Origin: Dyella caseinilytica
GTDB lineage: Bacteria; Pseudomonadota; Gammaproteobacteria; Xanthomonadales; Rhodanobacteraceae
Direction of reading: 5' to 3'
Length of the DNA: 64,000 bases
Assembly (NCBI RefSeq): GCF_016865235.1
Contig: NZ_CP064030.1
Coordinates: 2,914,001-2,978,000 of the forward strand
Position 1 is the first letter of the stretch. The number at the start of each line of letters is the position of its first letter. Position numbers and translations under genes: made by a program. Of the stretch, positions 16,681-25,029 are shown in pieces. The notes beneath the pieces are model-generated. The model did not search any database and had not been told where the DNA came from. It saw only the letters and a list, made by a program, of their open reading frames with translations.

Positions 16681-18830
16681 AACGGACTATCGCCGGAACG
16701 AATGCATGGCACCATGAAATACCGAGTCTTGTTCGTTCGCTTGGCTTCGCCAAACAACGCGCGCAAGGCCTTGGCTGCTTCGTTGAGATTGGCTTGTGTT
16801 GGCCGCTCAAATCCGATTTCAAGCAACACGTCGGTGGCAGTCATCCGTCTGCGCGGTAAAGCGGCAAGTGCATCGCCATATGTAGTGACGATTAGCTCAC
16901 CAATCGGACTAGCCACTTGATGCTGCCCGTTTAAACGCTCCAATCGCTTTTCTTCGTCGCTATCGAGCCACCAGCGTTCACCAGCTTCGTACCACGTAGC
17001 AACTTCCGCCCAAAGCTGCTGCATGTCGATGTCGTGGCCGTAATTGATCCTTGCAATGGGAACGGTCCACCAGCGCACGTTGCCGGTATCGTCAGCAAGA
17101 AATTGTTCCGGGTTCACGCTCGCGAAAAACACAGTGCGGCGCGGCGCCTTGTCTTCAGCGCGGCCATAAGGCCGGCGGAACTGGTCGCAATCTTGGCTGA
17201 TGAAACCCTTCAATCTGGCGATATCGGCACGACGCAGCGTCCCGTCCAGTTCGCCAAGCTCAACAAGCCAATGACTGATGGCAGAAATCACAGTGTCTTT
17301 GTTCTGCGGGTCGATCATCGCATCAACCTTGATAAGGTCGCGCATCTCGGCCGGCACCAGCGAACGGAACCAAGACGTCTTGCCCACGGACTGCGCACCC
17401 TGAAATACCAGAACGCCCTTAGACATGAAGCCCGACGGCTTCAGGGCGGCGGCTACGGCTGAAATCAGCCAGCGACGCAGCAAAATCTCCCATAGATCGA
17501 GGTCATAGTCGCTTCGTGGCTCCACAGTCGCGAGCAAATCGCTAAACCGAGACCGCCCATCCCACGGTCGCGATCGAATGAAGTCTGCAACTGGGTTCCA
17601 CAGATTTTCGGGCATGTTGCTAATGTGGATTAGGTGTTCGGCCGCGTCTTGCTTCGGCAGGCTATTTTTAGCGCACAAGCTGCGCACGGTCGCCAAGGCA
17701 ACGCTTTGCTGATTCTCGACCATCGCCGTCATGCCGGGATAGTTGATGTCAATGCGCTTGCGGATCACGTCATAGCGCACCGTAAAATCGTAATGGCTCA
17801 ACATGTGCTGCATGTTGGTGACGGTATCCTGAGGACGGCCTTGCGTGCTCACGTCGGGCCAACTGGTGAGGCTGACGGCTGGCATCCTATGAACGTCGAC
17901 CTGTCTACGCTGAATGGTGGATATGTCTGCGGGCACGGTCAGCAACCCTCGTAAGGCTTGGATGCCATGTTCTGCCGCGTAATCGTTCCAGTCTTGCCCC
18001 ATCGCGGGCGGCACAACCCAAGGCAGCCCCGTGGCTTCGGCAGCCTTTTGCCCTGTTCCGCTTTCGTCATTGTCGGCTGCCACACCCAATAACTTCCCGC
18101 GCAGTAAGTCAGCGACCGGCTTCAGGCTCCCAGCATCGAACGCAACTACAACAGGCTGCCCGGTCGCTGCATGCACGCTGGCGCCGGTGACGTAGCCTTC
18201 GACAAGCCATGCCGGCCCGTCACCGCCAAAACGGTAGAAGCAACCACGTTTTTCGCCTCCTACCAGATAAAACTTGGCGCCGCTATTGGTAACGCGCTGT
18301 AGGCTCACTATTTCTGCGCGAGCGTTGTGGATAGGGATCAGCAAATCGCCAGCACGGGTGCCGTGGCCGTCAAAGCGTGCAACGCGCAGGCCATACGACT
18401 GCACGCCCTTTGCGCGCAAATAAGCGTGATCGGTGGCCGGCTCCGCAGCTTCCCAGGCAGCGCGGGCGTTTTCCGCAGCCTCAGCGTGACGCAGTTGTTC
18501 GGCGCTCTTGCGCTCGATGCGGGACAGTTCTGCTCGATATTTGCGTTCGGCGCGTTCGGCAGGGGTCAGCTCGGATTCGTGCTTCGCACACCATGTGTGC
18601 GATTCGCCAGTCTTCCAGCTACCAAATTCACCAGCGGGGATACCATCACCGTACAAGACGGCCCAGCCATTTAAAGAGCCTTTGCTGTCACCGCTGACGT
18701 GAAAGCGAGTTAGCTTGCCATCTGGTGCCAATTCGCCGCGAGTGAATTCCGGCAGGATATTGGCTGCATGCATCGCCATTTGAAACTGACGGGCGACGTC
18801 AATGCTGCTATGGCTTTGTGCATTGCTCAT
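16677..18830 (-). CDS. Primase-helicase: Toprim primase domain plus VirE/VapE-type P-loop ATPase
   Basis: 717 residues. The N-terminal third has a primase-like domain with DHAYLRAKGVQSYGLRVARF and a Toprim region (GPAWLVEGYVTGASVHAATG, then LLGVAADNDESGTGQKAAEA with the acidic DND). From about residue 310 it is a VirE/VapE-type ATPase with Walker A GAQSVGKTSW (near residue 480), Walker B-like HWLVELGELDG, and NPEQFLADDTGNVRWW. Such proteins unwind and prime satellite or island origins. It overlaps the AlpA gene by ATGA, so translation is coupled. Its last codons touch the iteron-like cluster, its likely target. Confidence 0.85.
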   Translation of the reverse strand: MSNAQSHSSIDVARQFQMAMHAANILPEFTRGELAPDGKLTRFHVSGDSKGSLNGWAVLYGDGIPAGEFGSWKTGESHTWCAKHESELTPAERAERKYRAELSRIERKSAEQLRHAEAAENARAAWEAAEPATDHAYLRAKGVQSYGLRVARFDGHGTRAGDLLIPIHNARAEIVSLQRVTNSGAKFYLVGGEKRGCFYRFGGDGPAWLVEGYVTGASVHAATGQPVVVAFDAGSLKPVADLLRGKLLGVAADNDESGTGQKAAEATGLPWVVPPAMGQDWNDYAAEHGIQALRGLLTVPADISTIQRRQVDVHRMPAVSLTSWPDVSTQGRPQDTVTNMQHMLSHYDFTVRYDVIRKRIDINYPGMTAMVENQQSVALATVRSLCAKNSLPKQDAAEHLIHISNMPENLWNPVADFIRSRPWDGRSRFSDLLATVEPRSDYDLDLWEILLRRWLISAVAAALKPSGFMSKGVLVFQGAQSVGKTSWFRSLVPAEMRDLIKVDAMIDPQNKDTVISAISHWLVELGELDGTLRRADIARLKGFISQDCDQFRRPYGRAEDKAPRRTVFFASVNPEQFLADDTGNVRWWTVPIARINYGHDIDMQQLWAEVATWYEAGERWWLDSDEEKRLERLNGQHQVASPIGELIVTTYGDALAALPRRRMTATDVLLEIGFERPTQANLNEAAKALRALFGEAKRTNKTRYFMVPCIRSGDSPL

Positions 18831-19057
18831 GCGGCTCGCTCAGCCTGTGCAGCGACCCTCACCCCGTTCGCAGCGGCCACGCGATCGGCAACGTATCGCT
18901 GTAACTCAGCCTCGGCGATCAGAGTCCGATGACCGATCTTGATTGTTTTGATGGCGCCCTCTCCCATCAAACGGTACAAAGTTGCTCGGGAGATACCCAA
19001 GCGGGCGGAAGTAATAAGGATGGAACTAGCAAGCGGGTTTTGCACAATGTCTTTCAT
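18827..19057 (-). CDS. AlpA-type helix-turn-helix regulator/excisionase-like protein
   Basis: 76 residues. The core is a MerR-like winged helix-turn-helix: ITSARLGISRATLYRLMGEG, then AIKTIKIGHRTLIAEAELQR. This is the AlpA/excisionase-like group that controls integrase or replication genes in satellites. ATG 19057 is chosen as it gives the standard short form; ATG 19105 would add 16 residues. The stop overlaps the primase start by 4 nt. Confidence 0.82.
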   Translation of the reverse strand: MKDIVQNPLASSILITSARLGISRATLYRLMGEGAIKTIKIGHRTLIAEAELQRYVADRVAAANGVRVAAQAERAA

Positions 19058-19125
19058 GCCTTCGTGTCTCTGTGGTTGTGATTGAACACGAGGCAAGTTT
19101 CTCAACGCGTCTCATATTGTGTTAT

Positions 19126-19140
19126 TGCGCCGATGTCCGC
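19126..19140. repeat. 15-bp direct repeat, copy 1, candidate operator
   Basis: TGCGCCGATGTCCGC is repeated exactly at 19329-19343. Related copies lie at 15038-15052 and 15099-15112. This copy is upstream of the AlpA start, in promoter position. Confidence 0.55.
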
Positions 19141-19208
19141 TTAGCACGCGACGATCCATGCCCACATCGCGTTTAAACGCATCGGAGAAATGGACCACCT
19201 AAGCACGG

Positions 19209-19236
19209 AAAAAAAACCCCGCCGGGTGGCGGGGTT
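19209..19236 (-). terminator. Rho-independent terminator after the integrase gene
   Basis: On the minus strand a 9-bp stem (AACCCCGCC with GGCGGGGTT, 4-nt loop) is followed by eight T residues. It is about 108 bp downstream of the integrase stop and separates the integrase from the AlpA-primase unit. Confidence 0.88.
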
Positions 19237-19328
19237 CTCAACACTGAGGAATTTCACACGTATGAAAGAGCATCGGCCGCGACGCCAGATGCAGCTTCAA
19301 AGTATCAGGGCGGTTCGCATTTGCTCAC

Positions 19329-19343
19329 TGCGCCGATGTCCGC
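19329..19343. repeat. 15-bp direct repeat, copy 2, candidate operator
   Basis: Exact copy of 19126-19140, ending one base before the integrase stop codon. Two copies bracket the terminator and the AlpA control region, so a looping or cooperative repressor is conceivable. Confidence 0.5.
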
Positions 19344-20483
19344 CTATATCATGTTCAGCGCCGCCAATCGCTTGCGTGCTGCGTCCTGCACAAGATGGCC
19401 ATAGTGCTTATCAATCATTGCTAGCGACGTCCCCACTAGGCGCGCGACATCAAGCAGCGACATCCCGGCTGTGATTGCCTCGGTGATGAAGCTGTGCCGC
19501 AACGTGTAAAGCACTACCCCGCTCGGCAGCCCGGCCGCCTGCGCAGCCTCATGCACCGCCTCATTCCATGCCCACCGATCCCACTGTTTGCCGCCTTTAG
19601 TGAGCAACCATGCTTCTGGCAGCTTGTCCCTCGCGGCCTGCTTGAACAGATCAATGGCAGCGGGCGCGAGCGGTACGGCACGCGGCCCGGTCTTCCCATC
19701 AAGCGTCACGGTGCCGGTGCGCGCATCGAAGTGCTTGCGCTGGATGCTGGCGAGTTCACCGCCACGCGCACCAGTAAGGGCAGCCGCCTCAATGAATCGC
19801 CGCGCATCGCCCGTCAGTTCGCCCAGCAGCGCGCGGCGCTGAGCAAGATCAAGGAACAGATCACGACGATTGCCGGCCTTCATTGGCTTGACTAGCGACC
19901 ATTCAATCGTGCGATCAGCGGCCACATATCGGCGCGCAACGGCAAAATTCAGGGCCGCCTTCAACGCAGTGAGCGTGCGATTCATGCTCGCTGGCGCCAA
20001 ACCGTTGTGGCCCTCCCTTGGTTCAGATAAGGCATTTCGCCATTTCTCAACGTGGCGTTGAGTCATCTTTGCCAAGGGCAATGCGCCGATGGGGTCGCTA
20101 TAGACGGTGCGCTTGAACCTTTGCTCTGCATCGGTAGCAGATTGAGCGCCCTTCATTATCTGACGATCTTCAACGTAGGCCCGGCAAGCGTCAGCGACAG
20201 TTTTAACCTCGTTCGTCTTGACGCCCGCGTGCATTTGGCGGCGCCATTCCAGCGCGGCCTTGCGGGCAGCCTCGTAATCCAGCACCGGGGAGACGGTTCC
20301 AAGGCTTTGGTAACGGTGATTCTTGTCGTCGCCCAGCAGACGTGCGATCCAAGTCCCCCCGCCTGAGTCGATGCGTCGGAAGCCGACAAATAAATTTTGC
20401 GCGATTGGCGCCCCCCAATAGGGCTCCCGGCGCGGCTCTAGTTTCGCCCTGACAGTCGCCTTGTCGATGCTTATTCGTCCCAT
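19344..20483 (-). CDS. int: Tyrosine-recombinase integrase of the element
   Basis: 379 residues. An N-terminal arm-binding-like region precedes a SAM-like core-binding domain (KTVADACRAYVEDRQIMKGA) and the catalytic domain. The catalytic set is visible: Arg in LTGARGGELASI, Lys in DGKTGPRAVPL, Arg and His in YTLRHSFITEA (box II has Tyr in place of the first His, a common variant), and Tyr in DKHYGHL near residue 361. It inserts the element into the tRNA-Val 3' end and lies 125 bp inside the right attachment site, the usual place. The paired GTACGGAT sites immediately upstream overlap its promoter region, so it may regulate itself. Confidence 0.95.
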   Translation of the reverse strand: MGRISIDKATVRAKLEPRREPYWGAPIAQNLFVGFRRIDSGGGTWIARLLGDDKNHRYQSLGTVSPVLDYEAARKAALEWRRQMHAGVKTNEVKTVADACRAYVEDRQIMKGAQSATDAEQRFKRTVYSDPIGALPLAKMTQRHVEKWRNALSEPREGHNGLAPASMNRTLTALKAALNFAVARRYVAADRTIEWSLVKPMKAGNRRDLFLDLAQRRALLGELTGDARRFIEAAALTGARGGELASIQRKHFDARTGTVTLDGKTGPRAVPLAPAAIDLFKQAARDKLPEAWLLTKGGKQWDRWAWNEAVHEAAQAAGLPSGVVLYTLRHSFITEAITAGMSLLDVARLVGTSLAMIDKHYGHLVQDAARKRLAALNMI

Positions 20484-20495
20484 GCATTCCAGTCC

Positions 20496-20518
20496 GTACG
20501 GATTTCGTACGGATATAC
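20496..20518. promoter_or_regulatory. Candidate integrase arm-type sites, right end
   Basis: GTACGGAT at 20496-20503 and GTACGGATATAC at 20507-20518, the same pair as at the left end with 3 instead of 4 bp between. It starts 13 bp upstream of the integrase start codon. Confidence 0.55.
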
Positions 20519-20607
20519 TACCTGAAATATCATGAGACAGTAAACGACTAAATCCTTATAAAACAATGCACTTATGAGGCGGCATGATACGGATTGAGAC
20601 TGTTTTA

Positions 20608-20660
20608 ACTGCCTTCACACGGCAGGTGTCACAAGTTCGATCCTTGTACCGCCCACCAAC
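20608..20660 (+). repeat. Right attachment site: displaced 3' part of tRNA-Val
   Basis: 53 bp identical to 12207-12259. It holds the anticodon arm, T arm and CCA end but no D arm or 5' acceptor strand, so it is not a functional tRNA. It is what integration left of the original tRNA 3' end. Confidence 0.95.
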
Positions 20661-20674
20661 TTATTCAAAGACTT

Positions 20675-20700
20675 AGGCCACCCTCTCGGGTGGCCTTTTT
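20675..20700 (+). terminator. Original host terminator of tRNA-Val
   Basis: AGGCCACCC pairs with GGGTGGCCT around TCTC, then five T. It is now 8.4 kb away from the tRNA promoter because of the insertion. Confidence 0.85.
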
Positions 20701-20803
20701 CGTTATGGTTCAATAGCGCGACGGCGCGCCATCTTGCAAACGATTCGGAGCAGTGCCGTCCATCCACGGACAAGCAACATCCTTACTCAGCCACAGGGGC
20801 GTG

Positions 20804-21364
20804 ATGATGAGAAAGGTAAAGGAATTAACGATCACTGCAGTCGTTTCGTGGGCGCTATCACCCGTGCTGATGGCATCACCGCCAAACGTGAGCGATGAGC
20901 AGATCATCGGTGGCATGCAGATCGCGCAACTGGTTCCCAATACCCCCACCTATGACATGTGGGCGCAGTGGATCCGTCGACAGATCGCGCACGATGCCGC
21001 CAACTACCACGATTTCCGGAATGGACAGTTCGTCCCCAAGACGATCCACCAAGATCTGGATCTGATCACCATCCGAACGGACTATCACGTTACAGATGCA
21101 GTAAACGCGTTGCCTTGGCATGAGCACGCATCATCCGACGAAACACCCGTTTCGCTGCCGGTGGATGGAGAACCGGGCGAACACATCACCATCATTTCTC
21201 AGACATCGGAAACCTATCTCTCCTGGACCTATGTCTGGAAAAAAGATACCAGCAGCGATCGCGACGGATGGCAGCTCACTGCCAATGCGTTTCATGATTG
21301 CCAACACATGACAAGCCGTTCTGCAGATTTTCGCTGCCATAAACCTGCAGCTTCTGCGATGTAG
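20804..21364 (+). CDS. Exported hypothetical protein (186 aa)
   Basis: Starts MMRKVKELTITAVVSW, a positively charged then hydrophobic stretch followed by VLMASPP, consistent with a Sec signal peptide of about 25 residues. AGGGG lies just upstream, fitting ATG 20804 or 20807. The mature part has His/Trp-rich segments (NALPWHEHASSDE) and one likely Cys pair (HDCQH and FRCHK). No family is recognised. It is the first gene after the integrative element and probably periplasmic. Confidence 0.65.
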   Translation: MMRKVKELTITAVVSWALSPVLMASPPNVSDEQIIGGMQIAQLVPNTPTYDMWAQWIRRQIAHDAANYHDFRNGQFVPKTIHQDLDLITIRTDYHVTDAVNALPWHEHASSDETPVSLPVDGEPGEHITIISQTSETYLSWTYVWKKDTSSDRDGWQLTANAFHDCQHMTSRSADFRCHKPAASAM

Positions 21365-21380
21365 CAACAGATGAAACGGA

Positions 21381-21746
21381 TCAGGAAACTACCGCTTGCC
21401 TGTTCTCGCTGATCGCTGCAAGTAACGCCTGACGGTCGAAGGGTTTGGGCAGATACGTCATCCATGACAGCCATCCCTGCTCTGGCGGCTCGGCATCGCC
21501 GGACATCACGATGACCGGGCATTTCAAGCCGTCATCGCGCATAGCCATGCCCAATTCAATGCCATTCATGCCTTCGCGGAGATTCAGATCAGTGATGACA
21601 ACACCGATATCCGCGCGCACCGACGCGACCTGCTGAGCCTGATCGGAATTGGCGGCGGCGACCACGTCGAAGCCAGCGTCTTGGAGCATGTACGCGGTGG
21701 AGACGAGGACATCACGGTTGTCCTCGACGAGCAGAACAGTCTTCAT
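21381..21746 (-). CDS. Single-domain response regulator (CheY-like receiver), 121 aa
   Basis: A lone receiver domain. The acidic pair is in LLVEDN, the phosphoacceptor Asp in VVITDLNLREG, the Ser switch residue in IVMSGD, and the conserved Lys in YLPKPFD. ATG 21746 is chosen because GAGGA is 5 nt upstream and the domain starts there. No output domain or kinase is adjacent. A second receiver gene lies at 22600-23022 on the other strand. Confidence 0.9.
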   Translation of the reverse strand: MKTVLLVEDNRDVLVSTAYMLQDAGFDVVAAANSDQAQQVASVRADIGVVITDLNLREGMNGIELGMAMRDDGLKCPVIVMSGDAEPPEQGWLSWMTYLPKPFDRQALLAAISENRQAVVS

Positions 21747-21968
21747 GCCATCCTCACTCGAAACGTATGCCGGTCCAGGCATTGCCCCGCACGTTAGGGG
21801 TAGATGGCACAACAGATAGTGAATATCGTTTCCACCACTTGGCGACAAACCCGAACGGCTTGCCCATATCGTGAAGACGGAGTGAAAACAACTTTCAGCA
21901 GCTGTAAAACACAGCTACTGCAAAACTGCCGTCAGCATCGCGGCCGACGGCAGCCGCGTCACACCAGA

Positions 21969-22220
21969 TCAGTGACCGGAAGACGTCGACGATGAAGCCG
22001 GTGCCTGAGCGGTACTGCTGGACGGCGGTGTCATCGCGGTGTGAGAAGACGCCGGAGCGCTGGCGGTTGAAGGCGCTGCGGGCGGCGGCGTGGACGGCTG
22101 CGACGAACCTTCCCCGCCTGCTGCCGGTGGCGCGCCACCACCGCTGCTATTGGGGTTCTGGCACCCGCCGATAGCCAAACCGATACTGGCGACTGCCAAG
22201 CCAATGACCATGCGATTCAT
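21969..22220 (-). CDS. Small Ser/Pro/Ala-rich lipoprotein (83 aa)
   Basis: Starts MNRMVIGLAVASIGLAIGGC, a lipoprotein signal with lipobox IGGC. The mature part is low complexity: Gly/Gln, then long runs of Ser, Pro, Ala and Thr, ending in SSGH. AGGAGA is well placed before the ATG. Likely anchored to a membrane with a flexible tail; function unknown. Confidence 0.75.
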   Translation of the reverse strand: MNRMVIGLAVASIGLAIGGCQNPNSSGGGAPPAAGGEGSSQPSTPPPAAPSTASAPASSHTAMTPPSSSTAQAPASSSTSSGH

Positions 22221-22599
22221 GAGATTTCTCCTGAAGTGGCGACATGATGTTTTACGTTGTGCAAGCAATGCCGATCAAGCACAACTTGTGAATCGGCTTC
22301 CCTGCCAGACGCGCTCAACGATCACGGTGTTACCGTGGCTCACTTGTATGCAAGGCTTTGTGTACTAAATGTAAACATCTCCTTGCGAACTAAGACAAGT
22401 GTCTGCCCCGGCATCGCTTTTGCTTGGGAAACATCCATCAATAAGCGCTTTTTTCTCGGCAAATCCTGCACTTTCATCCGTCCATCGTATGCTGAATGCC
22501 AGCAAGCTGCCCTAGCTCACTATTCATATCCCTGTCATCACTCGGATGAAAGATCAGCGGACAGGGATCCGGGATGCCGCGCCATGATGGATAGTGGTC
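22221..22599. other. Intergenic region, 379 bp, between divergent lipoprotein and receiver genes
   Basis: No gene is supported. An inverted repeat GTTGTGC ... GCACAAC near 22255-22285 could be regulatory. It is otherwise less GC-rich than its surroundings and must hold two divergent promoters. Confidence 0.4.
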
Positions 22600-23022
22600 A
22601 TGCATGTATTGGTAGTCGATAACGATCGCGATAATAGCGACTTGGTTTATCACGCATTGAATAACGCAGGTTATGACGTGTTCCAGGCTTGGGATGTCGC
22701 CGATGCCTTGCAACTGTCGCGTCAGCATCCGGACATTGGTGTCGTCATCACCGATATGCGCCTGGATCATCAGGTCACTGGCCTTGAAATGGCTGAAAAA
22801 ATGCGACAACGCCTTCGCAATGGCTACTACATACTCACGTCCGGTGATTGGGATGCACTGATCCCTGGCTGTCCGCGCGACATGAGCATCCTGCGCAAAC
22901 CTTACGGAAAAGCCGACTTGCTTTGCGCTGTGCGACACGGTGCCACGCGGCGCCTTGGCTACGTCACTCATGCCCTTTCAGCCGCCAAACGTCGGCAGGA
23001 AACCGCACTGCTACTGGCCTAG
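22600..23022 (+). CDS. Single-domain response regulator (receiver), 140 aa
   Basis: Begins MHVLVVDNDRDNSDLV with the acidic pair, then phosphoacceptor Asp in VVITDMRLDH and Lys in LRKPYGK. The receiver is followed by a short basic tail (LSAAKRRQETALLLA). GTG 22594 is an alternative start two codons earlier. It resembles the receiver at 21381 in the D-I-G-V-V-I-T-D segment, suggesting related genes. Confidence 0.82.
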   Translation: MHVLVVDNDRDNSDLVYHALNNAGYDVFQAWDVADALQLSRQHPDIGVVITDMRLDHQVTGLEMAEKMRQRLRNGYYILTSGDWDALIPGCPRDMSILRKPYGKADLLCAVRHGATRRLGYVTHALSAAKRRQETALLLA

Positions 23023-23303
23023 CCTCGCATTTAACAAAACAGATTTTGTGCACAAACGGCATGCCATAAGCATGAATGGTCCGTACAGACAGCCGTGATC
23101 TACGCACAACGCTCACATCTCTTTGCCTTGTTCTTGACGAACGTCGTTGCATGTTGACGTCGCGGAGCGCGGAGCGAGCCCTCGCGCATTCCGCATGCAG
23201 ACTGCCCGAATGCTCATGGCGCAACGCTATACAGATCTTCTTCCACAACATACACCGACCAACGCAGCCATGATGCGTGACTCATGTTCGCCAGGAGATT
23301 TTC

Positions 23304-23501
23304 ATGACACCTCTGGATAAACCGTTGAAGCGCCAGATCGACATCGATGGACAGTCTTTCACGCTGACTTTGGACGCCACCGGCATCAAGATCACCAAAA
23401 AAGCCCATCGCAATGGCATCGAGGTTCACTGGGCTGACCTGATCAAAGACGATCCGTCCATGGCGGCCGAGACCACCTCGCACATTGCATCCCACGGCTG
23501 A
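23304..23501 (+). CDS. Small hypothetical protein (65 aa)
   Basis: 65 residues starting MTPLDKPLKRQIDIDG, with AGGAG 6 nt before the ATG. The sequence reads as a compact beta-rich protein (SFTLTLDATGIKITKKAHRN, then GIEVHWADLI), with no signal peptide. No family is named. The strong binding site and even codon use support it as a real gene. Confidence 0.65.
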   Translation: MTPLDKPLKRQIDIDGQSFTLTLDATGIKITKKAHRNGIEVHWADLIKDDPSMAAETTSHIASHG

Positions 23502-23547
23502 CCTTCACAAGCGCGGCACACGCCACACCCCAGCGCTACTGCCGCGC

Positions 23548-25029
23548 TTACTGCCGCGCCTCGATGCGCATGCCGCGTGGCGTCAGCCAGCGCTCCACGC
23601 CTTCGAACAGCCCTTGCACGGCCAGCGCCATCAAAGCAGCAGGAATGGCGCCTTCGAGAATCAGGCCGGTATCGTCCAGCCGGATGCCGGTGACAATCGG
23701 CTGGCCGTAGCCACCCGCGCCGATCAAGGCACCCAGTGTGGCGGTCCCTACATTGATAACCGCAGCGGTCTTTACGCCGGCCAGAATCGAACGCGTCGCC
23801 ATCGGTAATTCCACGCGGCGAAGCCGTACGCCGCGCGGCAAGCCCAGCGCAGCGGCGGATTCGCGCAAGTCAGGTGGAATGCCTGTCAGACCGGCATAGG
23901 TGTTACGCACGATCGGCAGCAGGCTGTAGAGAAACAGCGCCGCGATCGCAGGCCAGGTGCCGATGCCGAAGAGGGGAATCATGAACACGAACATGGCCAG
24001 CGATGGAATCGTCTGCAGCACGCCGCTGATTGCCATCACCACATGCCCCAATCGCCTTGAGTGTGCCGCGAGCACACCCAGTGGTACGGCGAACAAGACT
24101 GCCGCCATCAGCGATATCAACACCAGCCGCAAATGCTCCACCGTTCGCTGCAACAGGCGCGATGCAAAACCCGCTCCATCGCCATCAGCTTGCACGCCGA
24201 TAAAACCTGCGGCGACAGCGGTTTCGCTCTCGCCATGAAGTTTTACCATCGCATTCATGTTGCGCATGGCGTCTTCAGGAATATGGCCGGCCAGTTTTCT
24301 CAGCACAGCAACAAAAGCCGGTGAACTCTGCTCCAGCGACAGGCGATAGAGAAAAACCGCTTCGTAGTGCGGGAAGTAATGTTTGTCGTCATCCAGCACG
24401 CGCAGATGGTAGTAAGGAATCTCTGCATCGGTACTGTATAAATCGATGGCATCCACGGCCTTATCGACCAGCGCCCGATACGACAGCACGTGATCGAGGC
24501 CACGCACCTGCGTCTGCGGCAATGCATAACGCTGCCGCAGCCCCGGCCAGCCATCGGCGCGGTCCATGAACTCATTGGAGAATCCGAAGCGCAGCTGCAG
24601 ATGCCCTGTCAGATCAGACAACCGCTGGATACCTAGTTGAGCCGCAACATCCTCGCGCATGCCAATGGCATAGCTATCGTTGAAGCCAAGCGAATCGGTA
24701 ATGCCGATACCGAGCGGCTGGAGCGCCGCACGCAAAGTAGCGATGTCTGCGTCAGCGGGGACGTTCTTCAACAACTCTTGTGTCAGCGTGCCGGTGTATT
24801 CCGGATAGGCATCGATATCACCGTGCTGCAAAGCGCGCCAGAGAATGCTGGTGCCGCCAAGTTCACGCTGATGTTGCGCATCAATGCCCTCACGCTGTGC
24901 TGCCAGGCGCGCCACTTCGCCCAGAATTACCGACTCGGTAAATTGCTTGGAACCAATGCGCACCGTCGTCGCGTACAGCGACGGTGCGACCGACAGCAAG
25001 ATCAGTAATACGATCCATCGCCCGCTCAT
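23548..25029 (-). CDS. Osmoprotectant-type ABC transporter, fused substrate-binding protein and permease
   Basis: 493 residues. After a signal-anchor (MSGRWIVLLILLSVAPSLYA), residues 22-275 are an OpuAC/ProX-type binding domain (VRIGSKQFTESVILGEV, DAYPEYTGTLTQELL). Residues about 290-480 are an OpuBB-type permease with several membrane helices and the coupling motif LRESAAALGLPRGVRLRRVE. Family members bind betaine, choline, carnitine or related quaternary amines; the ligand here is not determined. Many relatives encode the parts separately or as permease then binding domain; here the binding domain comes first. It overlaps the ATPase gene by ATGA. Confidence 0.9.
   Translation of the reverse strand: MSGRWIVLLILLSVAPSLYATTVRIGSKQFTESVILGEVARLAAQREGIDAQHQRELGGTSILWRALQHGDIDAYPEYTGTLTQELLKNVPADADIATLRAALQPLGIGITDSLGFNDSYAIGMREDVAAQLGIQRLSDLTGHLQLRFGFSNEFMDRADGWPGLRQRYALPQTQVRGLDHVLSYRALVDKAVDAIDLYSTDAEIPYYHLRVLDDDKHYFPHYEAVFLYRLSLEQSSPAFVAVLRKLAGHIPEDAMRNMNAMVKLHGESETAVAAGFIGVQADGDGAGFASRLLQRTVEHLRLVLISLMAAVLFAVPLGVLAAHSRRLGHVVMAISGVLQTIPSLAMFVFMIPLFGIGTWPAIAALFLYSLLPIVRNTYAGLTGIPPDLRESAAALGLPRGVRLRRVELPMATRSILAGVKTAAVINVGTATLGALIGAGGYGQPIVTGIRLDDTGLILEGAIPAALMALAVQGLFEGVERWLTPRGMRIEARQ

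Larger units (their letters stand above)
12207..20660. mobile_element. Integrative phage-satellite-like element in tRNA-Val
   Basis: About 8.4 kb flanked by 53-bp exact direct repeats of the tRNA-Val 3' part. The integrase lies next to the right repeat. Leftward from it, mainly on the minus strand, come an AlpA-type regulator, a primase-helicase, a GTGAC-rich non-coding region, a small block on the plus strand (toxin, antitoxin, small protein), a capsid-like protein, two small unknowns, a Mor-like regulator and another unknown. There are no recognisable terminase, portal, tail or lysis genes, and no conjugation genes. Integrase, AlpA and VapE-type primase resemble known phage satellites. Ends are defined directly by the sequence; the satellite interpretation is inference. 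Confidence 0.85.

Noticed and set aside
20608..20660. Second tRNA-Val
   Set aside because: Lacks the 5' acceptor strand and D arm; it is the attachment-site duplicate.
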